From Streptococcus sp. SPS1 (GTDB taxonomy: Bacteria > Bacillota > Bacilli > Lactobacillales > Streptococcaceae): a stretch of DNA of 64,000 nt. Position numbers and translations under genes: made by a program. The notes under the pieces are model-generated. The model worked only from the letters and a program-made list of their open reading frames with translations, did no database searches and was not told where the DNA came from. Shown here in pieces: positions 34,380 through 43,718 of the stretch (positions are counted from its first letter, which is position 1; every line of letters begins with the position of its first letter). The DNA is taken from contig NZ_JAQFJG010000010.1 of NCBI RefSeq assembly GCF_030439915.1, positions 1 through 64,000 on the forward strand, in the 5' to 3' direction.

Positions 34380-34790
34380 GTGGAAAAGAAAATTGTAAAG
34401 GATATCTTATTTTTATCTCAGGTATCTCAGCCGGCAAGTCAGGAAGACCTTTATCTTGCCAAAGATTTGCAGGATACACTCTTAGCGAATCGTGAGACCT
34501 GTGTTGGTCTGGCTGCCAATATGATTGGAGTGCAGAAGCGCGTGATTATATTTAATCTGGGCTTGGTTCCTGTGGTCATGTTTAACCCAGTGCTCCTGTC
34601 CTCAGAAGGACTTTATGAGACAGAAGAAGGCTGTTTGTCCTTGGCTGGGGTTCGACCGACGACCCGCTATGAAACCATAAGGGTTGCCTATCGTGACAGC
34701 AAGTGGCAGGAACAGACCATTACCTTGACAGGCTTCCCAGCTCAGATATGCCAGCATGAACTGGATCACTTGGAAGGACGAATCATTTAG
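34380..34790 (+). CDS. Peptide deformylase-like protein with altered motif 1
   Basis: A 136-residue protein of the peptide deformylase fold. Motif 2 (EEGCLS, Cys85) and motif 3 (QHELDH, His126-Glu127-His130) keep the metal ligands and catalytic Glu. Motif 1 reads GLAANMIG: Met48 replaces the conserved Gln that normally polarises the formyl substrate. It is also shorter than bona fide Def (about 165-205 residues), ending straight after motif 3. Likely a paralogue with weak or different activity, separate from the housekeeping def. GTG 34380 has SD gtgagga. Co-transcribed with the next gene (11-base gap). Confidence 0.85.
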   Translation: MEKKIVKDILFLSQVSQPASQEDLYLAKDLQDTLLANRETCVGLAANMIGVQKRVIIFNLGLVPVVMFNPVLLSSEGLYETEEGCLSLAGVRPTTRYETIRVAYRDSKWQEQTITLTGFPAQICQHELDHLEGRII

Positions 34791-34801
34791 GAGGAAAGCA
34801 A

Positions 34802-36397
34802 ATGAAACGGATAATCTTTGAACTTATTTTTATCGCAACGACCTGGTATATCTTTTTACCGCCCCTTAACCTGACCAGCTGGGAATTTCTCTTCTTCCTC
34901 TGTGGGCATTTGTTAGTTGTGGCAATCTTATTTGGCTTTGGTAAGGGGATAAACCTTGTCAAAACGGTTCATGTGCGCCACGGCAAGGCGGAAGCTGCCT
35001 TAAATCTTGAGGGTTTCAAAATCAATCGGTTAGGGAAAGTTCTTTTAGCTTCGATTGGAGGAATTCTTCTCTTAGCAGCCTTGGTTTCCTTGGTGACTTC
35101 CAGCATTTTTCAGGCTAAAAATTATGCCAATGTAGTCACGGTTACGGAAAAAGACTTTACTGAATTTCCTAAGACTGACACCAGTAAGGTTCCTATCTTA
35201 GATAGAAGTACTGCTGAAAAAATTGGCGACCGCTACTTGGGTTCCCTAACGGATAAGGTGTCGCAGTACGTAGCGGCAGACACCTATACCCAATTGACGA
35301 TTGATGGGAAGCCTTATCGAGTCACACCACTAGAATATGCAGATCCTATCAAGTGGTTTAACAATCAGGCCAAGGGAATCGGCGAATATATTAAGGTGGA
35401 CATGGTAACTGGTAATGCGGACTTGGTGGACTTGAAGACACCAATCAAGTATTCGGACTCGGAGTATTTTAACCGCGATGTCAAACGCCACCTGCGCTTG
35501 AAGTACCCAACTAAAATCTTCAAGACTCCATCTTTCGAGGTAGACGATGAGGGCAACCCTTTCTATGTAGCAACGGTTTACCAAAAGCAATTTGGACTTG
35601 CAGTTCCTCGTCCCGTTTCAGTCATTATCTTGGATGCCACAAATGGAGAAACCAAGGAATACAGCTTGTCAGATGTTCCAGAATGGGTGGACAGGGTTTA
35701 TCCAGCTGAGGAAACTATTGAGCAAATCAACTACAACGGCAAGTACAAGGATGGTTTCTGGAATGCTATGATTTCCAAGAAAAACGTGACCCAGACTACC
35801 AAGGGATATAATTATTTGTCTATCGGTAATGATATTTACCTCTATACAGGTGTGACATCGGCCAATGCAGATGAAAGTAATCTTGGTTTTATCCTTGAAA
35901 ATATGCGGACAGGAGAAATCACTAAGTACAGTTTGGCTTCTGCGACCGAAGAATCAGCCCGTGAATCAGCCGAAGGTGCTGTTCAGGAGAAATCCTACAA
36001 GGCGACCTTCCCAATCCTCATCAACCTCAATGACAAGCCTCTCTACATCATGGGCTTGAAGGACAATGCAGGCTTGGTCAAAGAGTATGCTTTGGTGGAC
36101 GCAGTCGAGTACCAGAATGTCATCGTAGCTACTACAGTGGAAGAGATGCTCAGCAAGTATGCTAATAAAAACGATCTTGAAATTGACAATGCAACGACAG
36201 AAAGCATCAAGGGTGTGGTAGCAGACCTCAAATCAGCTGTTATCAAGGGCGACACCGTCTACTTCTTTAAAGTTGATGGCAAGATTTACAAGGTTAAGGC
36301 CTCAGTATCAGATGACCTCCCTTACCTTGAAAATGGTAAAGCTTTCGAAGGTCAAGTAGGAAAAGACAACTATCTCAAGACCTTTAAAGTCCAGTAA
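34802..36397 (+). CDS. Conserved membrane protein with large exported domain
   Basis: A 531-residue protein. Two to three N-terminal membrane helices (about 5-45 and 78-100: LLASIGGILLLAALVSLVTS) are followed by a long extracytoplasmic region (about 110-531) rich in beta strands and Tyr/Asp, with repeated modules of the kind FYVATVYQKQ... and PLYIMGLKDNAGLVKEYALVD, vaguely PepSY-like. No catalytic motif was seen. Function unknown. ATG 34802 has SD aggaggaaag and follows the deformylase-like gene by 11 bases. Confidence 0.75.
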   Translation: MKRIIFELIFIATTWYIFLPPLNLTSWEFLFFLCGHLLVVAILFGFGKGINLVKTVHVRHGKAEAALNLEGFKINRLGKVLLASIGGILLLAALVSLVTSSIFQAKNYANVVTVTEKDFTEFPKTDTSKVPILDRSTAEKIGDRYLGSLTDKVSQYVAADTYTQLTIDGKPYRVTPLEYADPIKWFNNQAKGIGEYIKVDMVTGNADLVDLKTPIKYSDSEYFNRDVKRHLRLKYPTKIFKTPSFEVDDEGNPFYVATVYQKQFGLAVPRPVSVIILDATNGETKEYSLSDVPEWVDRVYPAEETIEQINYNGKYKDGFWNAMISKKNVTQTTKGYNYLSIGNDIYLYTGVTSANADESNLGFILENMRTGEITKYSLASATEESARESAEGAVQEKSYKATFPILINLNDKPLYIMGLKDNAGLVKEYALVDAVEYQNVIVATTVEEMLSKYANKNDLEIDNATTESIKGVVADLKSAVIKGDTVYFFKVDGKIYKVKASVSDDLPYLENGKAFEGQVGKDNYLKTFKVQ

Positions 36398-36421
36398 AAA
36401 AAGGTTTATTTAAGAAATATA

Positions 36422-36430
36422 TGTTATAAT
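36422..36430 (+). promoter_or_regulatory. Extended -10 promoter of small membrane gene
   Basis: TGT then TATAAT (36425-36430), 33 bases before the ATG at 36463. Confidence 0.6.
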
Positions 36431-36462
36431 AGAGTAAATTAAGACTAATGGAGGACAAAGAA

Positions 36463-36627
36463 ATGGGTTTTTATTTGATGCTTGCTTCAATGCTACTCGG
36501 ACTGCTCGCTTTGAAGATAGGTTTTTCTCAGTTCAAGGAGAAAAAAGATAAATTCTTATCTATCTTAACAAGTTTAGCTGGGCTAGCCCTTGTTCTCGTG
36601 GCTGTCTGGTTAGGATGGCCCAAATAA
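36463..36627 (+). CDS. Small membrane protein, 54 aa
   Basis: ATG 36463 with a strong SD (ggagga, 36450-36455) encodes 54 residues: two hydrophobic helices (YLMLASMLLGLLALKIGF and SLAGLALVLVAVWLGW) joined by a charged loop (SQFKEKKDKF). It has its own promoter and terminator, supporting a real gene. Not recognised. Confidence 0.75.
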   Translation: MGFYLMLASMLLGLLALKIGFSQFKEKKDKFLSILTSLAGLALVLVAVWLGWPK

Positions 36628-36633
36628 ATAGAG

Positions 36634-36658
36634 AAACCTCGGTCAAATCGAGGTTTTT
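36634..36658 (+). terminator. Terminator of small membrane gene
   Basis: aaacctcg (36634-36641) pairs with cgaggttt (36649-36656), followed by ttt. Confidence 0.8.
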
Positions 36659-36705
36659 CAGATGAATTTCTTGGTAGTGACAAAAAAATATGCTACACTA
36701 TCAAT

Positions 36706-37434
36706 ATGAAAATTTTAATCCCAACAGCAAAAGAAATGAACACAGATTTGCCAAGTATTGAAGCCGCTCCTTTAAAACCAGAAAGTCAGGCTGTGCTGGA
36801 TGCCTTGGCCCTCTATTCTACTAGTCAATTGGAGAGTTTTTACAAGGTATCAGCTGAGAAGGCTGCGGAAGAATTTCAACATATCCAAGCTTTGAAAAGG
36901 CAAACTGCTCAACACTACCCAGCCTTGAAACTTTTTGATGGGCTCATGTATCGCCATATCAAGCGAGACAAATTGACCGAGGCGGAACAAGCCTATCTTG
37001 AAAATCATGTCTTTATTACTTCGGCTTTGTACGGTGTTGTTCCAGCCTTGTCACCTATGGCACCTCACCGTTTGGATTTTTTGATGAAATTAAAAGTCGC
37101 TGGTAAGACTTTGAAGAACCATTGGAAGGCAGTCTATGATGAAGCTGTGACGCAGGAAGAAGTGATTTTCTCTCTCTTGTCGTCCGAGTTTGAGACGGTA
37201 TTTTCTAAGGAAATTAGAGAAAAGATGGTGACCTTCAAATTCATGGAGGATAGAGGTGGTCAGCTGAAAATTCATTCAACTATTTCCAAGAAAGCGCGTG
37301 GTGCTTTCCTGACAGCCCTGATAGAAAATCAAGTACAGACGGTCGATGAAGCTCGTCGCTTAAGTTTTGCGGGATTTAACTACCGAGAAGATTTGTCACA
37401 GCCACAGGAATTGGTTTTTGTAAAGGAAGTATGA
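36706..37434 (+). CDS. yaaA: YaaA peroxide-stress protein
   Basis: A 242-residue YaaA/DUF328 protein: N-terminal MKILIPTAKEM, FDGLMYRHI, ITSALYGVVPALSPMAPHRLDF and C-terminal LSFAGFNYRED motifs. In E. coli YaaA lowers free iron and DNA damage under H2O2, which fits an H2O2-producing streptococcus. ATG 36706 lies 10 bases after tatgctacact (an extended -10), so its leader would be very short or absent. Confidence 0.9.
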   Translation: MKILIPTAKEMNTDLPSIEAAPLKPESQAVLDALALYSTSQLESFYKVSAEKAAEEFQHIQALKRQTAQHYPALKLFDGLMYRHIKRDKLTEAEQAYLENHVFITSALYGVVPALSPMAPHRLDFLMKLKVAGKTLKNHWKAVYDEAVTQEEVIFSLLSSEFETVFSKEIREKMVTFKFMEDRGGQLKIHSTISKKARGAFLTALIENQVQTVDEARRLSFAGFNYREDLSQPQELVFVKEV

Positions 37435-37495
37435 AAAGATATTTTGTATTTGACAATATGTATCATCAGCTATTTTAGTTTATAAATGAGAAAAA

Positions 37496-37552
37496 AGCGA
37501 ACAAGCTAGTCTTCTGAGTGTCAGAAAAGTAGTCTTGTTCGCTTTTATTATA
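37496..37552. terminator. Bidirectional terminator between yaaA and FMN reductase genes
   Basis: aaaagcgaacaag (about 37493-37505) and cttgttcgctttt (about 37538-37550) form a 13-bp stem with a long loop containing a smaller hairpin (cttctgagtgtcagaaaag). T-runs lie on both sides. Confidence 0.8.
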
Positions 37553-37556
37553 TTAG

Positions 37557-38105
37557 TTACTTGATAGCATTAACCAAGTCTTCCGCTTGTTTTTCAAGTG
37601 AGTTTAGGACTGTTTCTTCAAGAACCAATTTTCCGTCTGCCCAGGCAGAGTCATTAACACGTACAGCAGTGAAATCACCAACGACTTGTGTACGGATAAA
37701 TGGCAAGAGGTCTTTGTAGATAGCGAAGAGTTGATCGTGACCTGCATTGGCTACAGATGATACTGTGACAAACTTGTCTTGAAGGGCAGAAGCGCCGCGT
37801 GTATCAAACAAGTCAAGGGCACGAGATAGCCAGTCAAGCAAGTTCTTCACTGTTCCAGGGATAGAGAAGTTGTAGACTGGAGAGAAAATCCAGATGGCAT
37901 CAGCAGCGAGAACCGCTTCACGAACAGCAGCTACAGCTGGGTGAGTTGGAACTTCCAAATCTTGGCTGAAGAGAGGAACAGATGAATAATCAAGGTAGCT
38001 AACTTCCGCTTTACCAGCAAGTGCTTTCTCAGCTTCGAGAGCCATTTGGTGGTTAAAAGAACCTTGACGTAGGGATCCGACGATAAATAATACTTTTTTA
38101 GACAT
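37557..38105 (-). CDS. NADPH-dependent FMN reductase family protein
   Basis: A 182-residue flavodoxin-like reductase: N-terminal KKVLFIVGSLRQGSFNHQMA (phosphate loop), PLFSQDLE, IFSPVYNFSIPGTVKNLLDWLSRA (the SPVYN flavin loop) and SVANAGHDQ. It probably reduces FMN or small quinones. Start ATG 38105 has SD aggagacac on the minus strand; the open frame reaches 38186 but the extra part is AT-rich and non-conserved. Convergent with yaaA through a shared terminator. Confidence 0.9.
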   Translation of the reverse strand: MSKKVLFIVGSLRQGSFNHQMALEAEKALAGKAEVSYLDYSSVPLFSQDLEVPTHPAVAAVREAVLAADAIWIFSPVYNFSIPGTVKNLLDWLSRALDLFDTRGASALQDKFVTVSSVANAGHDQLFAIYKDLLPFIRTQVVGDFTAVRVNDSAWADGKLVLEETVLNSLEKQAEDLVNAIK

Positions 38106-38494
38106 GATGTGTCTCCTTTTTCTTAAATTTCCGAGAACTCTCTCGTTGTTATAAAATATATTACAACAAAAGAAAACACCTTGCAAGAAATTTGCTCAAA
38201 GATAAGTAAAACTATAAAATTGGCGAAACTCTAGTCACTTGCTACTGGAATGCATTTGATTTTCGAAGAGTATTCCAATATTCTCTTGTAATATGATGAC
38301 ATAAGTGCTAAAATAAACAGGAAAACTCGCAATAGAAACCGCAGAACAGCTATTTTCCGGTATCATTTCATAAATCATTAAAGGAATAATAATGGCATTG
38401 AAGAATGCTTCTAAAAAGGGGTGGAGATCATGTAAGGCAAAGATTAACAAGTGACGAATAAAAGAAATAATAATACACTTGTTAAGGAGAAAAT
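38106..38494. other. Intergenic region with truncated BOX end
   Basis: About 390 bases between divergent genes. 38252-38270 (atttgattttcgaagagta) is a boxA end without the rest of BOX. The sequence after it (ttccaatattctcttgtaat) resembles that after the BOX at 39833-39935, so a longer repeat may once have been present. No convincing gene: a minus-strand open frame here is hydrophobic, lacks an SD and runs into the MFS gene. Confidence 0.6.
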
Positions 38495-39691
38495 ATGTTA
38501 ATAAGAAATTATCGGAAAAATATTGGCCTGATGGCCGGAGTTGAGTTTTTTGCATTTTTAGGGATTACCAGTTTTTGGATTCTCTTTCTCAGTCAAAACG
38601 GAATGTCTCTTTGGCAGATTGGACTTCTGGAAAGTATTTTTCATACGACCAGTCTTCTCTGTGAAATTCCATCTGGTATGTTAGCTGACCGCTATTCCTA
38701 TAAGACCAACCTTTATTTAAGTCGTATAGCAGGGATTGTATCTTCTATTCTTATGTTGGCTGGGCAGGGAAATTTTTGGATTTATGCACTAGCTATGGCT
38801 GTGAGTGCCTTGTCTTATAATTTTGATTCAGGAACAAGCGCAGCAATGGTTTATGATTCAGCTGTAGAGGCTGGACTAAAGGAGCGTTATCTATCCATTT
38901 CAAGCTTCCTATCAGGAGTGTCAGAAGGAACTCGGTCTTTGGGAACAGTGTTGGCAGGATTTTTTGTCCATGGCCAATTGCACCTGACCTACTATATCAT
39001 GATTGCGACTTCTATCATAGTTCTTTTCCTGATTTGGATGCTGAAAGAACCTAGTGTCAAGCTAGAAAAAGCTGATAGTGTGACGATGAAACAGATTATT
39101 TGGACTGTTAAGGATGAGTTGAAGCGAAATCCCATGCTGTTCAACTGGATGATTTTGTCTCAGATTGTCGGAACACTCATGTGCATGTTTTATTTTTACT
39201 ATCAAAATCAGTTACCAGATTTAAGTGGTTGGCAAATTTCAGCAGTTATGCTACTTGGTAGTCTCTTAAATATCGTCGCAGTCTATCTAGCGAGTAAGAT
39301 TGGAAAGAACTATGCTGCCTTGAAGCTTTTCCCTATCCTCGTGCTGCTGACTGGCGTCACCTATATGTTATCCTACTTTGGAACACCTCTAATCTATATT
39401 TTGATTTATTTGATTAGTAATGCTCTATATGCTCTTTTTCAGCCCATTTTTGACAACGATTTGCAAGAGCGCCTTCCAAGTGAAGTAAGGGCAACCATGT
39501 TGAGTGTCTACTCTATGATGTTTAGCCTGAGTATGATTGTCTTCTTCCCACTGACAGGCTGGTTGATTGACCATTTAGGCTTTGTAGTAACATTTCTTTA
39601 TCTAGGATTCTTTTTAGTCATGATTAGCCTTCTATTGCCTGTATTTTTAGGAAAAATGGCTAAAAGAATAGATGATAAAATAATTCCATAG
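38495..39691 (+). CDS. Major facilitator superfamily transporter
   Basis: A 398-residue protein with 12 predicted helices. The loop 2-3 MFS motif appears as GMLADRYSYKTNLYLSRI. Early residues (ITSFWILFLSQNGMSLWQIGLLESIF) are typical of drug/H+ antiporter-like streptococcal MFS proteins. Substrate unknown. ATG 38495 has SD ttaaggaga. Monogenic, and codon use is moderately AT-rich. Confidence 0.85.
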   Translation: MLIRNYRKNIGLMAGVEFFAFLGITSFWILFLSQNGMSLWQIGLLESIFHTTSLLCEIPSGMLADRYSYKTNLYLSRIAGIVSSILMLAGQGNFWIYALAMAVSALSYNFDSGTSAAMVYDSAVEAGLKERYLSISSFLSGVSEGTRSLGTVLAGFFVHGQLHLTYYIMIATSIIVLFLIWMLKEPSVKLEKADSVTMKQIIWTVKDELKRNPMLFNWMILSQIVGTLMCMFYFYYQNQLPDLSGWQISAVMLLGSLLNIVAVYLASKIGKNYAALKLFPILVLLTGVTYMLSYFGTPLIYILIYLISNALYALFQPIFDNDLQERLPSEVRATMLSVYSMMFSLSMIVFFPLTGWLIDHLGFVVTFLYLGFFLVMISLLLPVFLGKMAKRIDDKIIP

Positions 39692-39832
39692 ATTAAAAGA
39701 ACTTACGAAAACTTGAGTGCCAAGCTCAGGTTTTTTAATAGGTTGATTTTGGAGCTGTCTTTACTTTTCTTGCTCGGTTTTAACTAAGAAAAATCTGTTT
39801 GCTTTGAAGGGAGAAATAGAATTGGTTTCTTA

Positions 39833-39935
39833 TACTCAATGAAAATTAAAGAGCAAACTAGGAAGCTAGCCGCAGACAGTACTTGGGTACGGCAAGGCGA
39901 AGCTGACGTGGTTTGAATTTGATTTTCGAAGAGTA
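39833..39935 (-). repeat. BOX element (boxA-boxC)
   Basis: tactcaatgaaaattaaaga to ttgattttcgaagagta. The boxA part carries an extra tttgaa duplication (gtttgaatttgatttt), shared with the copy at 61376-61478. Confidence 0.9.
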
Positions 39936-39983
39936 TTCTTATATTCACTTGTAATAAAGCAAGATAGATGGTAAAATAGACGA

Positions 39984-40472
39984 GTGAAAAAAAGACAAAA
40001 TAAAGCAAAAAATAATCTACTGTGGCAGTATGGTCTAGGGATGACGATTTTGTTTGTGGTTATCAGTGCTTCCTTTCTGTATCTAGTGTTTCTGAGTATG
40101 AAACCTTATCAAACAGCTAAAAGTGAAGGAGAAAAATTAGCTCAGCAGTATGCAGGATTAGAGCAGGCTGATCAGGTTGACTTATACAATGGCTTGGAAT
40201 CTTATTACAGCGTTCTTGGTCGTAATAAAAAACAAGAAGCACTTGCTGTCCTGATTGGGAAAGATGACCATAAGATCTACGTTTATCAGCTAAATCAAGG
40301 TGTTTCACAAGAAAAAGCAGAAGCGGTTTCTAAGGAAAAAGGAGCCGGCGAGATTGACAAGATTACCTTTGGCCGTTATCAAGATAAGCCAATCTGGGAA
40401 GTCAAGTCAGGATCTGATTTTTATCTAGTAGATTTTGAAACAGGAGCATTGGTCAATAAGGAGGGCCTATGA
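39984..40472 (+). CDS. DUF5590 domain membrane protein (YpmB-like)
   Basis: A 162-residue protein with one N-terminal membrane helix (YGLGMTILFVVISASFLYLVFLS, about 15-38) and an extracytoplasmic region of two PepSY-like modules (DLYNGLESYYSVLG and VYQLNQGVSQEKAEAV... KPIWEVKSGSDFYLVDFETG). Start GTG 39984 with a weak SD. It overlaps the aminotransferase gene by 4 bases, the ypmB-aspartate aminotransferase pairing seen widely in Firmicutes. Function unknown. Confidence 0.85.
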   Translation: MKKRQNKAKNNLLWQYGLGMTILFVVISASFLYLVFLSMKPYQTAKSEGEKLAQQYAGLEQADQVDLYNGLESYYSVLGRNKKQEALAVLIGKDDHKIYVYQLNQGVSQEKAEAVSKEKGAGEIDKITFGRYQDKPIWEVKSGSDFYLVDFETGALVNKEGL

Positions 40473-41656
40473 AACTATCCAATCGTGTTTTAGAAATGGA
40501 AGAAAGTGTGACTCTGGCTAGTGATGCGAGAGCAAAAAAATTAAAAGCTCAAGGTAAGGATGTCCTTTTCTTGACCTTGGGACAACCAGATTTTCACACT
40601 CCTGAAAATATTCAGGATGCAGCAGTTAAAGCTATTCGAGAAGGACAGGCTTCCTTCTATACAGTAGCTTCAGGTCTACCAGAATTAAAAGCTGCGGTGA
40701 ACACCTACTTCGAGCGCTACTATGGCTATTCTGTCGCAAGTAATGAGGTTACCTTTGCTACCGGTGCTAAGTTCTCACTCTATACTTTCTTTATGGCTGT
40801 GGTCAATCCAGGTGATGAAGTCATCATCCCAACTCCATATTGGGTCAGCTATGGAGATCAGGTCAAGATGGCAGAAGGGATTCCAGTTTTTGTTCAAGCT
40901 AAAGAAGACAATGATTTTAAAGTTACGGTGGATCAACTAGAACTAGTTAGGACAGATAAGACAAAGGTTTTGGTTCTTAATTCACCATCTAATCCGACTG
41001 GTATGATTTATACTCGTGAAGAATTACTAGCTATCGGAAATTGGGCAGTTGAGCATGACATTCTGATTTTAGCTGATGATATATACGGTCGCCTTGTTTA
41101 TAATGGAAATGACTTTGTTCCAATCTCAAGTCTATCAGAAGCAATTCGTAAGCAAACCATTGTTATCAACGGTGTATCTAAGGCCTATGCCATGACGGGT
41201 TGGCGAGTTGGTTATGCGGTAGGTGATCCTGAAATCATTGCAGCTATGAGTAAATTGACGGGACAAACAACTTCTAACCTAACTGCTGTTTCACAATATG
41301 CAACCATCGAAGCCCTAATTGGACCGCAAGATTCTGTGGAAGTTATGCGCCAGGCTTTTGAGGAACGTCTCAATACCATTTATCCGCTATTATGTGAGGT
41401 TCCTGGTTTTGAAGTCGTTAAGCCACAAGGAGCCTTCTATCTCTTTCCAAATGTCAAAAAAGCTATGGAGATGAAAGGTTATAGCGATGTAACAGCATTT
41501 ACAACGGCTATTCTTGAAGAAGTTGGTCTAGCCTTGATTACAGGAGCAGGATTCGGAGCACCAGAAAATGTGCGCCTCAGTTATGCGACAGACCTAGACA
41601 CGCTTAAAGAAGCAGTTAAACGCTTGAAAGCATTTATGGGTAGTGAGAATGATTGA
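40469..41656 (+). CDS. Pyridoxal-phosphate aminotransferase, aspartate type
   Basis: A 395-residue class I aminotransferase (fold type I). GQPDFHTPENI near the N terminus, NSPSNPTGMIYTREE (substrate Asn), LADDIYGRLVY, the PLP lysine Lys238 in NGVSKAYAMTGWRVGY, and the C-terminal substrate Arg in ENVRLSYA. Subfamily Ib (AspB-like), probably converting aspartate and oxaloacetate with glutamate. ATG 40469 overlaps the DUF5590 stop. The VOC gene overlaps its 3' end by 8 bases. Confidence 0.9.
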   Translation: MKLSNRVLEMEESVTLASDARAKKLKAQGKDVLFLTLGQPDFHTPENIQDAAVKAIREGQASFYTVASGLPELKAAVNTYFERYYGYSVASNEVTFATGAKFSLYTFFMAVVNPGDEVIIPTPYWVSYGDQVKMAEGIPVFVQAKEDNDFKVTVDQLELVRTDKTKVLVLNSPSNPTGMIYTREELLAIGNWAVEHDILILADDIYGRLVYNGNDFVPISSLSEAIRKQTIVINGVSKAYAMTGWRVGYAVGDPEIIAAMSKLTGQTTSNLTAVSQYATIEALIGPQDSVEVMRQAFEERLNTIYPLLCEVPGFEVVKPQGAFYLFPNVKKAMEMKGYSDVTAFTTAILEEVGLALITGAGFGAPENVRLSYATDLDTLKEAVKRLKAFMGSEND

Positions 41657-42014
41657 TCATTTTGAAATTAAGGTAAAGGATTTACAAATTTCAGAAGGAT
41701 TTTATAGGAGTTTTCTCGCTCCTTTGGGCTATAAATTGGCTTTTAAGACCACTTCTCTAATCAGTTTTCTTGCCCCAAACAGCCCTCATCCTGGTGGTGA
41801 TTTTTGGCTGGCTCAGGGGAAGCAAAATCCTATTCACTTTGCTTTTTTAGCAGAAAATAAGGAAGAGGTTCAAGCTTGTTATGAGGCTGGTTTAGAGGCA
41901 GGTGGGCGAGACAATGGAGCTCCTGGTTATCGCAGTGAGCAACCGATTTACTACGCTACTTTTGTGATTGATCCAGATGGGAACAATATAGAAGTGGTTT
42001 GCCATAAAGAATAA
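41649..42014 (+). CDS. VOC family (glyoxalase/bleomycin-resistance fold) protein
   Basis: A 121-residue vicinal-oxygen-chelate protein: start [28 protein letters not shown], conserved [12 protein letters not shown] and C-terminal [17 protein letters not shown] with the metal His/Glu pattern (His2, His in IHFAF, Glu in NIEVV). Substrate unknown. ATG 41649 chosen over GTG 41643; it overlaps the aminotransferase stop (41656), so translation is coupled. Confidence 0.85.
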   Translation: MIDHFEIKVKDLQISEGFYRSFLAPLGYKLAFKTTSLISFLAPNSPHPGGDFWLAQGKQNPIHFAFLAENKEEVQACYEAGLEAGGRDNGAPGYRSEQPIYYATFVIDPDGNNIEVVCHKE

Positions 42015-42033
42015 AAAAGAAAAAGGAAAAACA

Positions 42034-43377
42034 ATGACAAAACGTGTAACGATTATTGATGTAAAAGACTATGTTGGTCAGGAAGTGACGATTGGTGCTT
42101 GGGTTGCCAACAAATCAGGAAAAGGAAAAATCGCTTTTTTGCAATTGCGTGATGGAACAGCTTTCTTCCAAGGTGTAGCCTTTAAACCAAACTTTGTAGA
42201 AAAATTTGGTGAAGAAGTAGGACTTGAGAAGTTTGATGTCATCAAACGCTTGAGCCAAGAAACTTCTGTTTATGTGACAGGAATTGTTAAAGAAGACGAA
42301 CGTTCTAAATTTGGTTATGAGTTGGACATTACAGACATCGAAGTGATTGGTGAATCTCAAGACTACCCAATTACACCAAAAGAACACGGAACAGACTTCT
42401 TGATGGACAACCGTCACTTGTGGCTTCGTTCTCGTAAGCAAGTGGCCGTGATGCAAATCCGTAACGCTATTATCTATGCAACTTATGAGTTCTTCGACAA
42501 GAACGGTTTCATGAAATTTGATAGCCCAATCCTTTCAGGAAACGCGGCAGAAGATTCAACTGAACTCTTTGAAACAGACTACTTTGGCACGCCAGCCTAC
42601 TTGAGCCAATCGGGTCAGCTTTACTTGGAAGCAGGAGCTATGGCTCTTGGTCGTGTCTTTGACTTTGGTCCAGTATTCCGTGCTGAAAAATCAAAAACAC
42701 GCCGTCACTTGACTGAGTTTTGGATGATGGACGCAGAGTACTCCTACTTGACACATGATGAGTCGCTTGACTTGCAAGAAGCTTATGTGAAAGCTCTTCT
42801 TCAAGGTGTTCTTGACCGTGCGCCTCAAGCCTTGGAAACCTTGGAACGTGATACAGAGCTCTTGAAACGCTACATTGCAGAGCCATTTAAACGTATCACT
42901 TATGATCAAGCCATTGATCTCTTACAAGAGCATGAAAATGATGAAGATGCTGACTACGAGCATCTTGAGCATGGCGATGACTTTGGTTCACCACACGAAA
43001 CTTGGATTTCAAACCACTTTGGTGTGCCAACATTTGTCATGAACTACCCAGCAGCCATCAAGGCCTTCTACATGAAACCAGTTCCTGGAAATCCAGAGCG
43101 CGTACTTTGTGCAGACTTGCTTGCTCCAGAAGGCTATGGAGAAATTATCGGTGGGTCTATGCGTGAGGAAGACTATGATGCCCTTGTCGCTAAGATGGAT
43201 GAACTTGGCATGGATCGTACAGAGTACGAATTCTACCTTGACCTTCGTAAATACGGTACAGTTCCACACGGTGGATTTGGTATCGGTATCGAACGTATGG
43301 TCACCTTCGCAGCGGGAACAAAACACATCCGTGAAGCCATTCCATTCCCACGTATGTTACATCGTATTAAACCATAA
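42034..43377 (+). CDS. asnS: Asparaginyl-tRNA synthetase
   Basis: A 447-residue class IIb synthetase. N-terminal OB-fold anticodon domain ([25 protein letters not shown]), motif 2 [24 protein letters not shown], motif 3 [16 protein letters not shown]. Charges tRNA-Asn. ATG 42034 has SD aaaggaaa. Read from the aminotransferase-VOC run, 19 bases downstream; no T-box was seen in front. Ends at a terminator. Confidence 0.97.
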   Translation: MTKRVTIIDVKDYVGQEVTIGAWVANKSGKGKIAFLQLRDGTAFFQGVAFKPNFVEKFGEEVGLEKFDVIKRLSQETSVYVTGIVKEDERSKFGYELDITDIEVIGESQDYPITPKEHGTDFLMDNRHLWLRSRKQVAVMQIRNAIIYATYEFFDKNGFMKFDSPILSGNAAEDSTELFETDYFGTPAYLSQSGQLYLEAGAMALGRVFDFGPVFRAEKSKTRRHLTEFWMMDAEYSYLTHDESLDLQEAYVKALLQGVLDRAPQALETLERDTELLKRYIAEPFKRITYDQAIDLLQEHENDEDADYEHLEHGDDFGSPHETWISNHFGVPTFVMNYPAAIKAFYMKPVPGNPERVLCADLLAPEGYGEIIGGSMREEDYDALVAKMDELGMDRTEYEFYLDLRKYGTVPHGGFGIGIERMVTFAAGTKHIREAIPFPRMLHRIKP

Positions 43378-43386
43378 GAATAGGAA

Positions 43387-43408
43387 AACGCCATGTGGCG
43401 TTTTTTTA
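43387..43408 (+). terminator. asnS terminator
   Basis: aacgcc (43387-43392) and ggcgtt (43397-43402) with loop atgt, followed by a run of T. Confidence 0.85.
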
Positions 43409-43444
43409 TAGAAATCTCTGGAAGCGAAAGGAAATATTATCAGG

Positions 43445-43465
43445 TATAGTGGATTGAAATAAGAC
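43445..43465. repeat. RUP end fragment
   Basis: tatagtggattgaaataaga matches the RUP/IS630-Spn1 terminal repeat as I know it, but no matching right end was found within about 110 bp. Probably a truncated copy. Confidence 0.5.
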
Positions 43466-43543
43466 AAAAGCGGGTTTTTGCCCAGCCTTTAGTGCTCTTA
43501 GAGTTCGAGTCATAGCTAATCTTCTGAAGGTTTTAACAAATAA

Positions 43544-43645
43544 TACTCTTCGAAAATCTCTTCAAACCACGTCAGCGTCGCCTTACCGTACTCAAGTACA
43601 GCTTGCGGCTAGCTTCCTAGTTTGCTCTTTGATTTTCATTGAGTA
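43544..43645 (+). repeat. BOX element (boxA-boxC)
   Basis: tactcttcgaaaatctcttc to tttgattttcattgagta, in boxA to boxC order on the plus strand. The only complete BOX copy here in that orientation; it lies upstream of the large LPXTG gene. Confidence 0.9.
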
Positions 43646-43684
43646 TAAGAAGAAAATTTTAGATTTTTAGTTACGTCATAATGT

Positions 43685-43713
43685 TTGATTTGTAGATAAA
43701 AAAAGAGTATAAT
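43685..43713 (+). promoter_or_regulatory. Promoter of large LPXTG gene
   Basis: TTGATT (43685-43690), a 17-bp spacer and TATAAT (43708-43713). Transcription should start near 43719-43720. Confidence 0.7.
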
Positions 43714-43718
43714 AAATT

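Noticed and set aside
38393-38455. 20-codon cationic peptide (MALKNASKKGWRSCKAKINK) with SD-like aaagga
   Set aside because: Very short, no promoter or terminator of its own; chance is likely. Not listed as a gene.
38235-38555. 106-codon minus-strand hydrophobic open frame
   Set aside because: Overlaps the start of the MFS gene, includes a BOX end, lacks an SD and a recognisable family. It could be a relic but cannot be supported.
41980-42040. T-box leader expected before asnS
   Set aside because: Only 19 bases separate the VOC gene from asnS, and no tandem stem or T-box sequence (tgggtgg type) is present.
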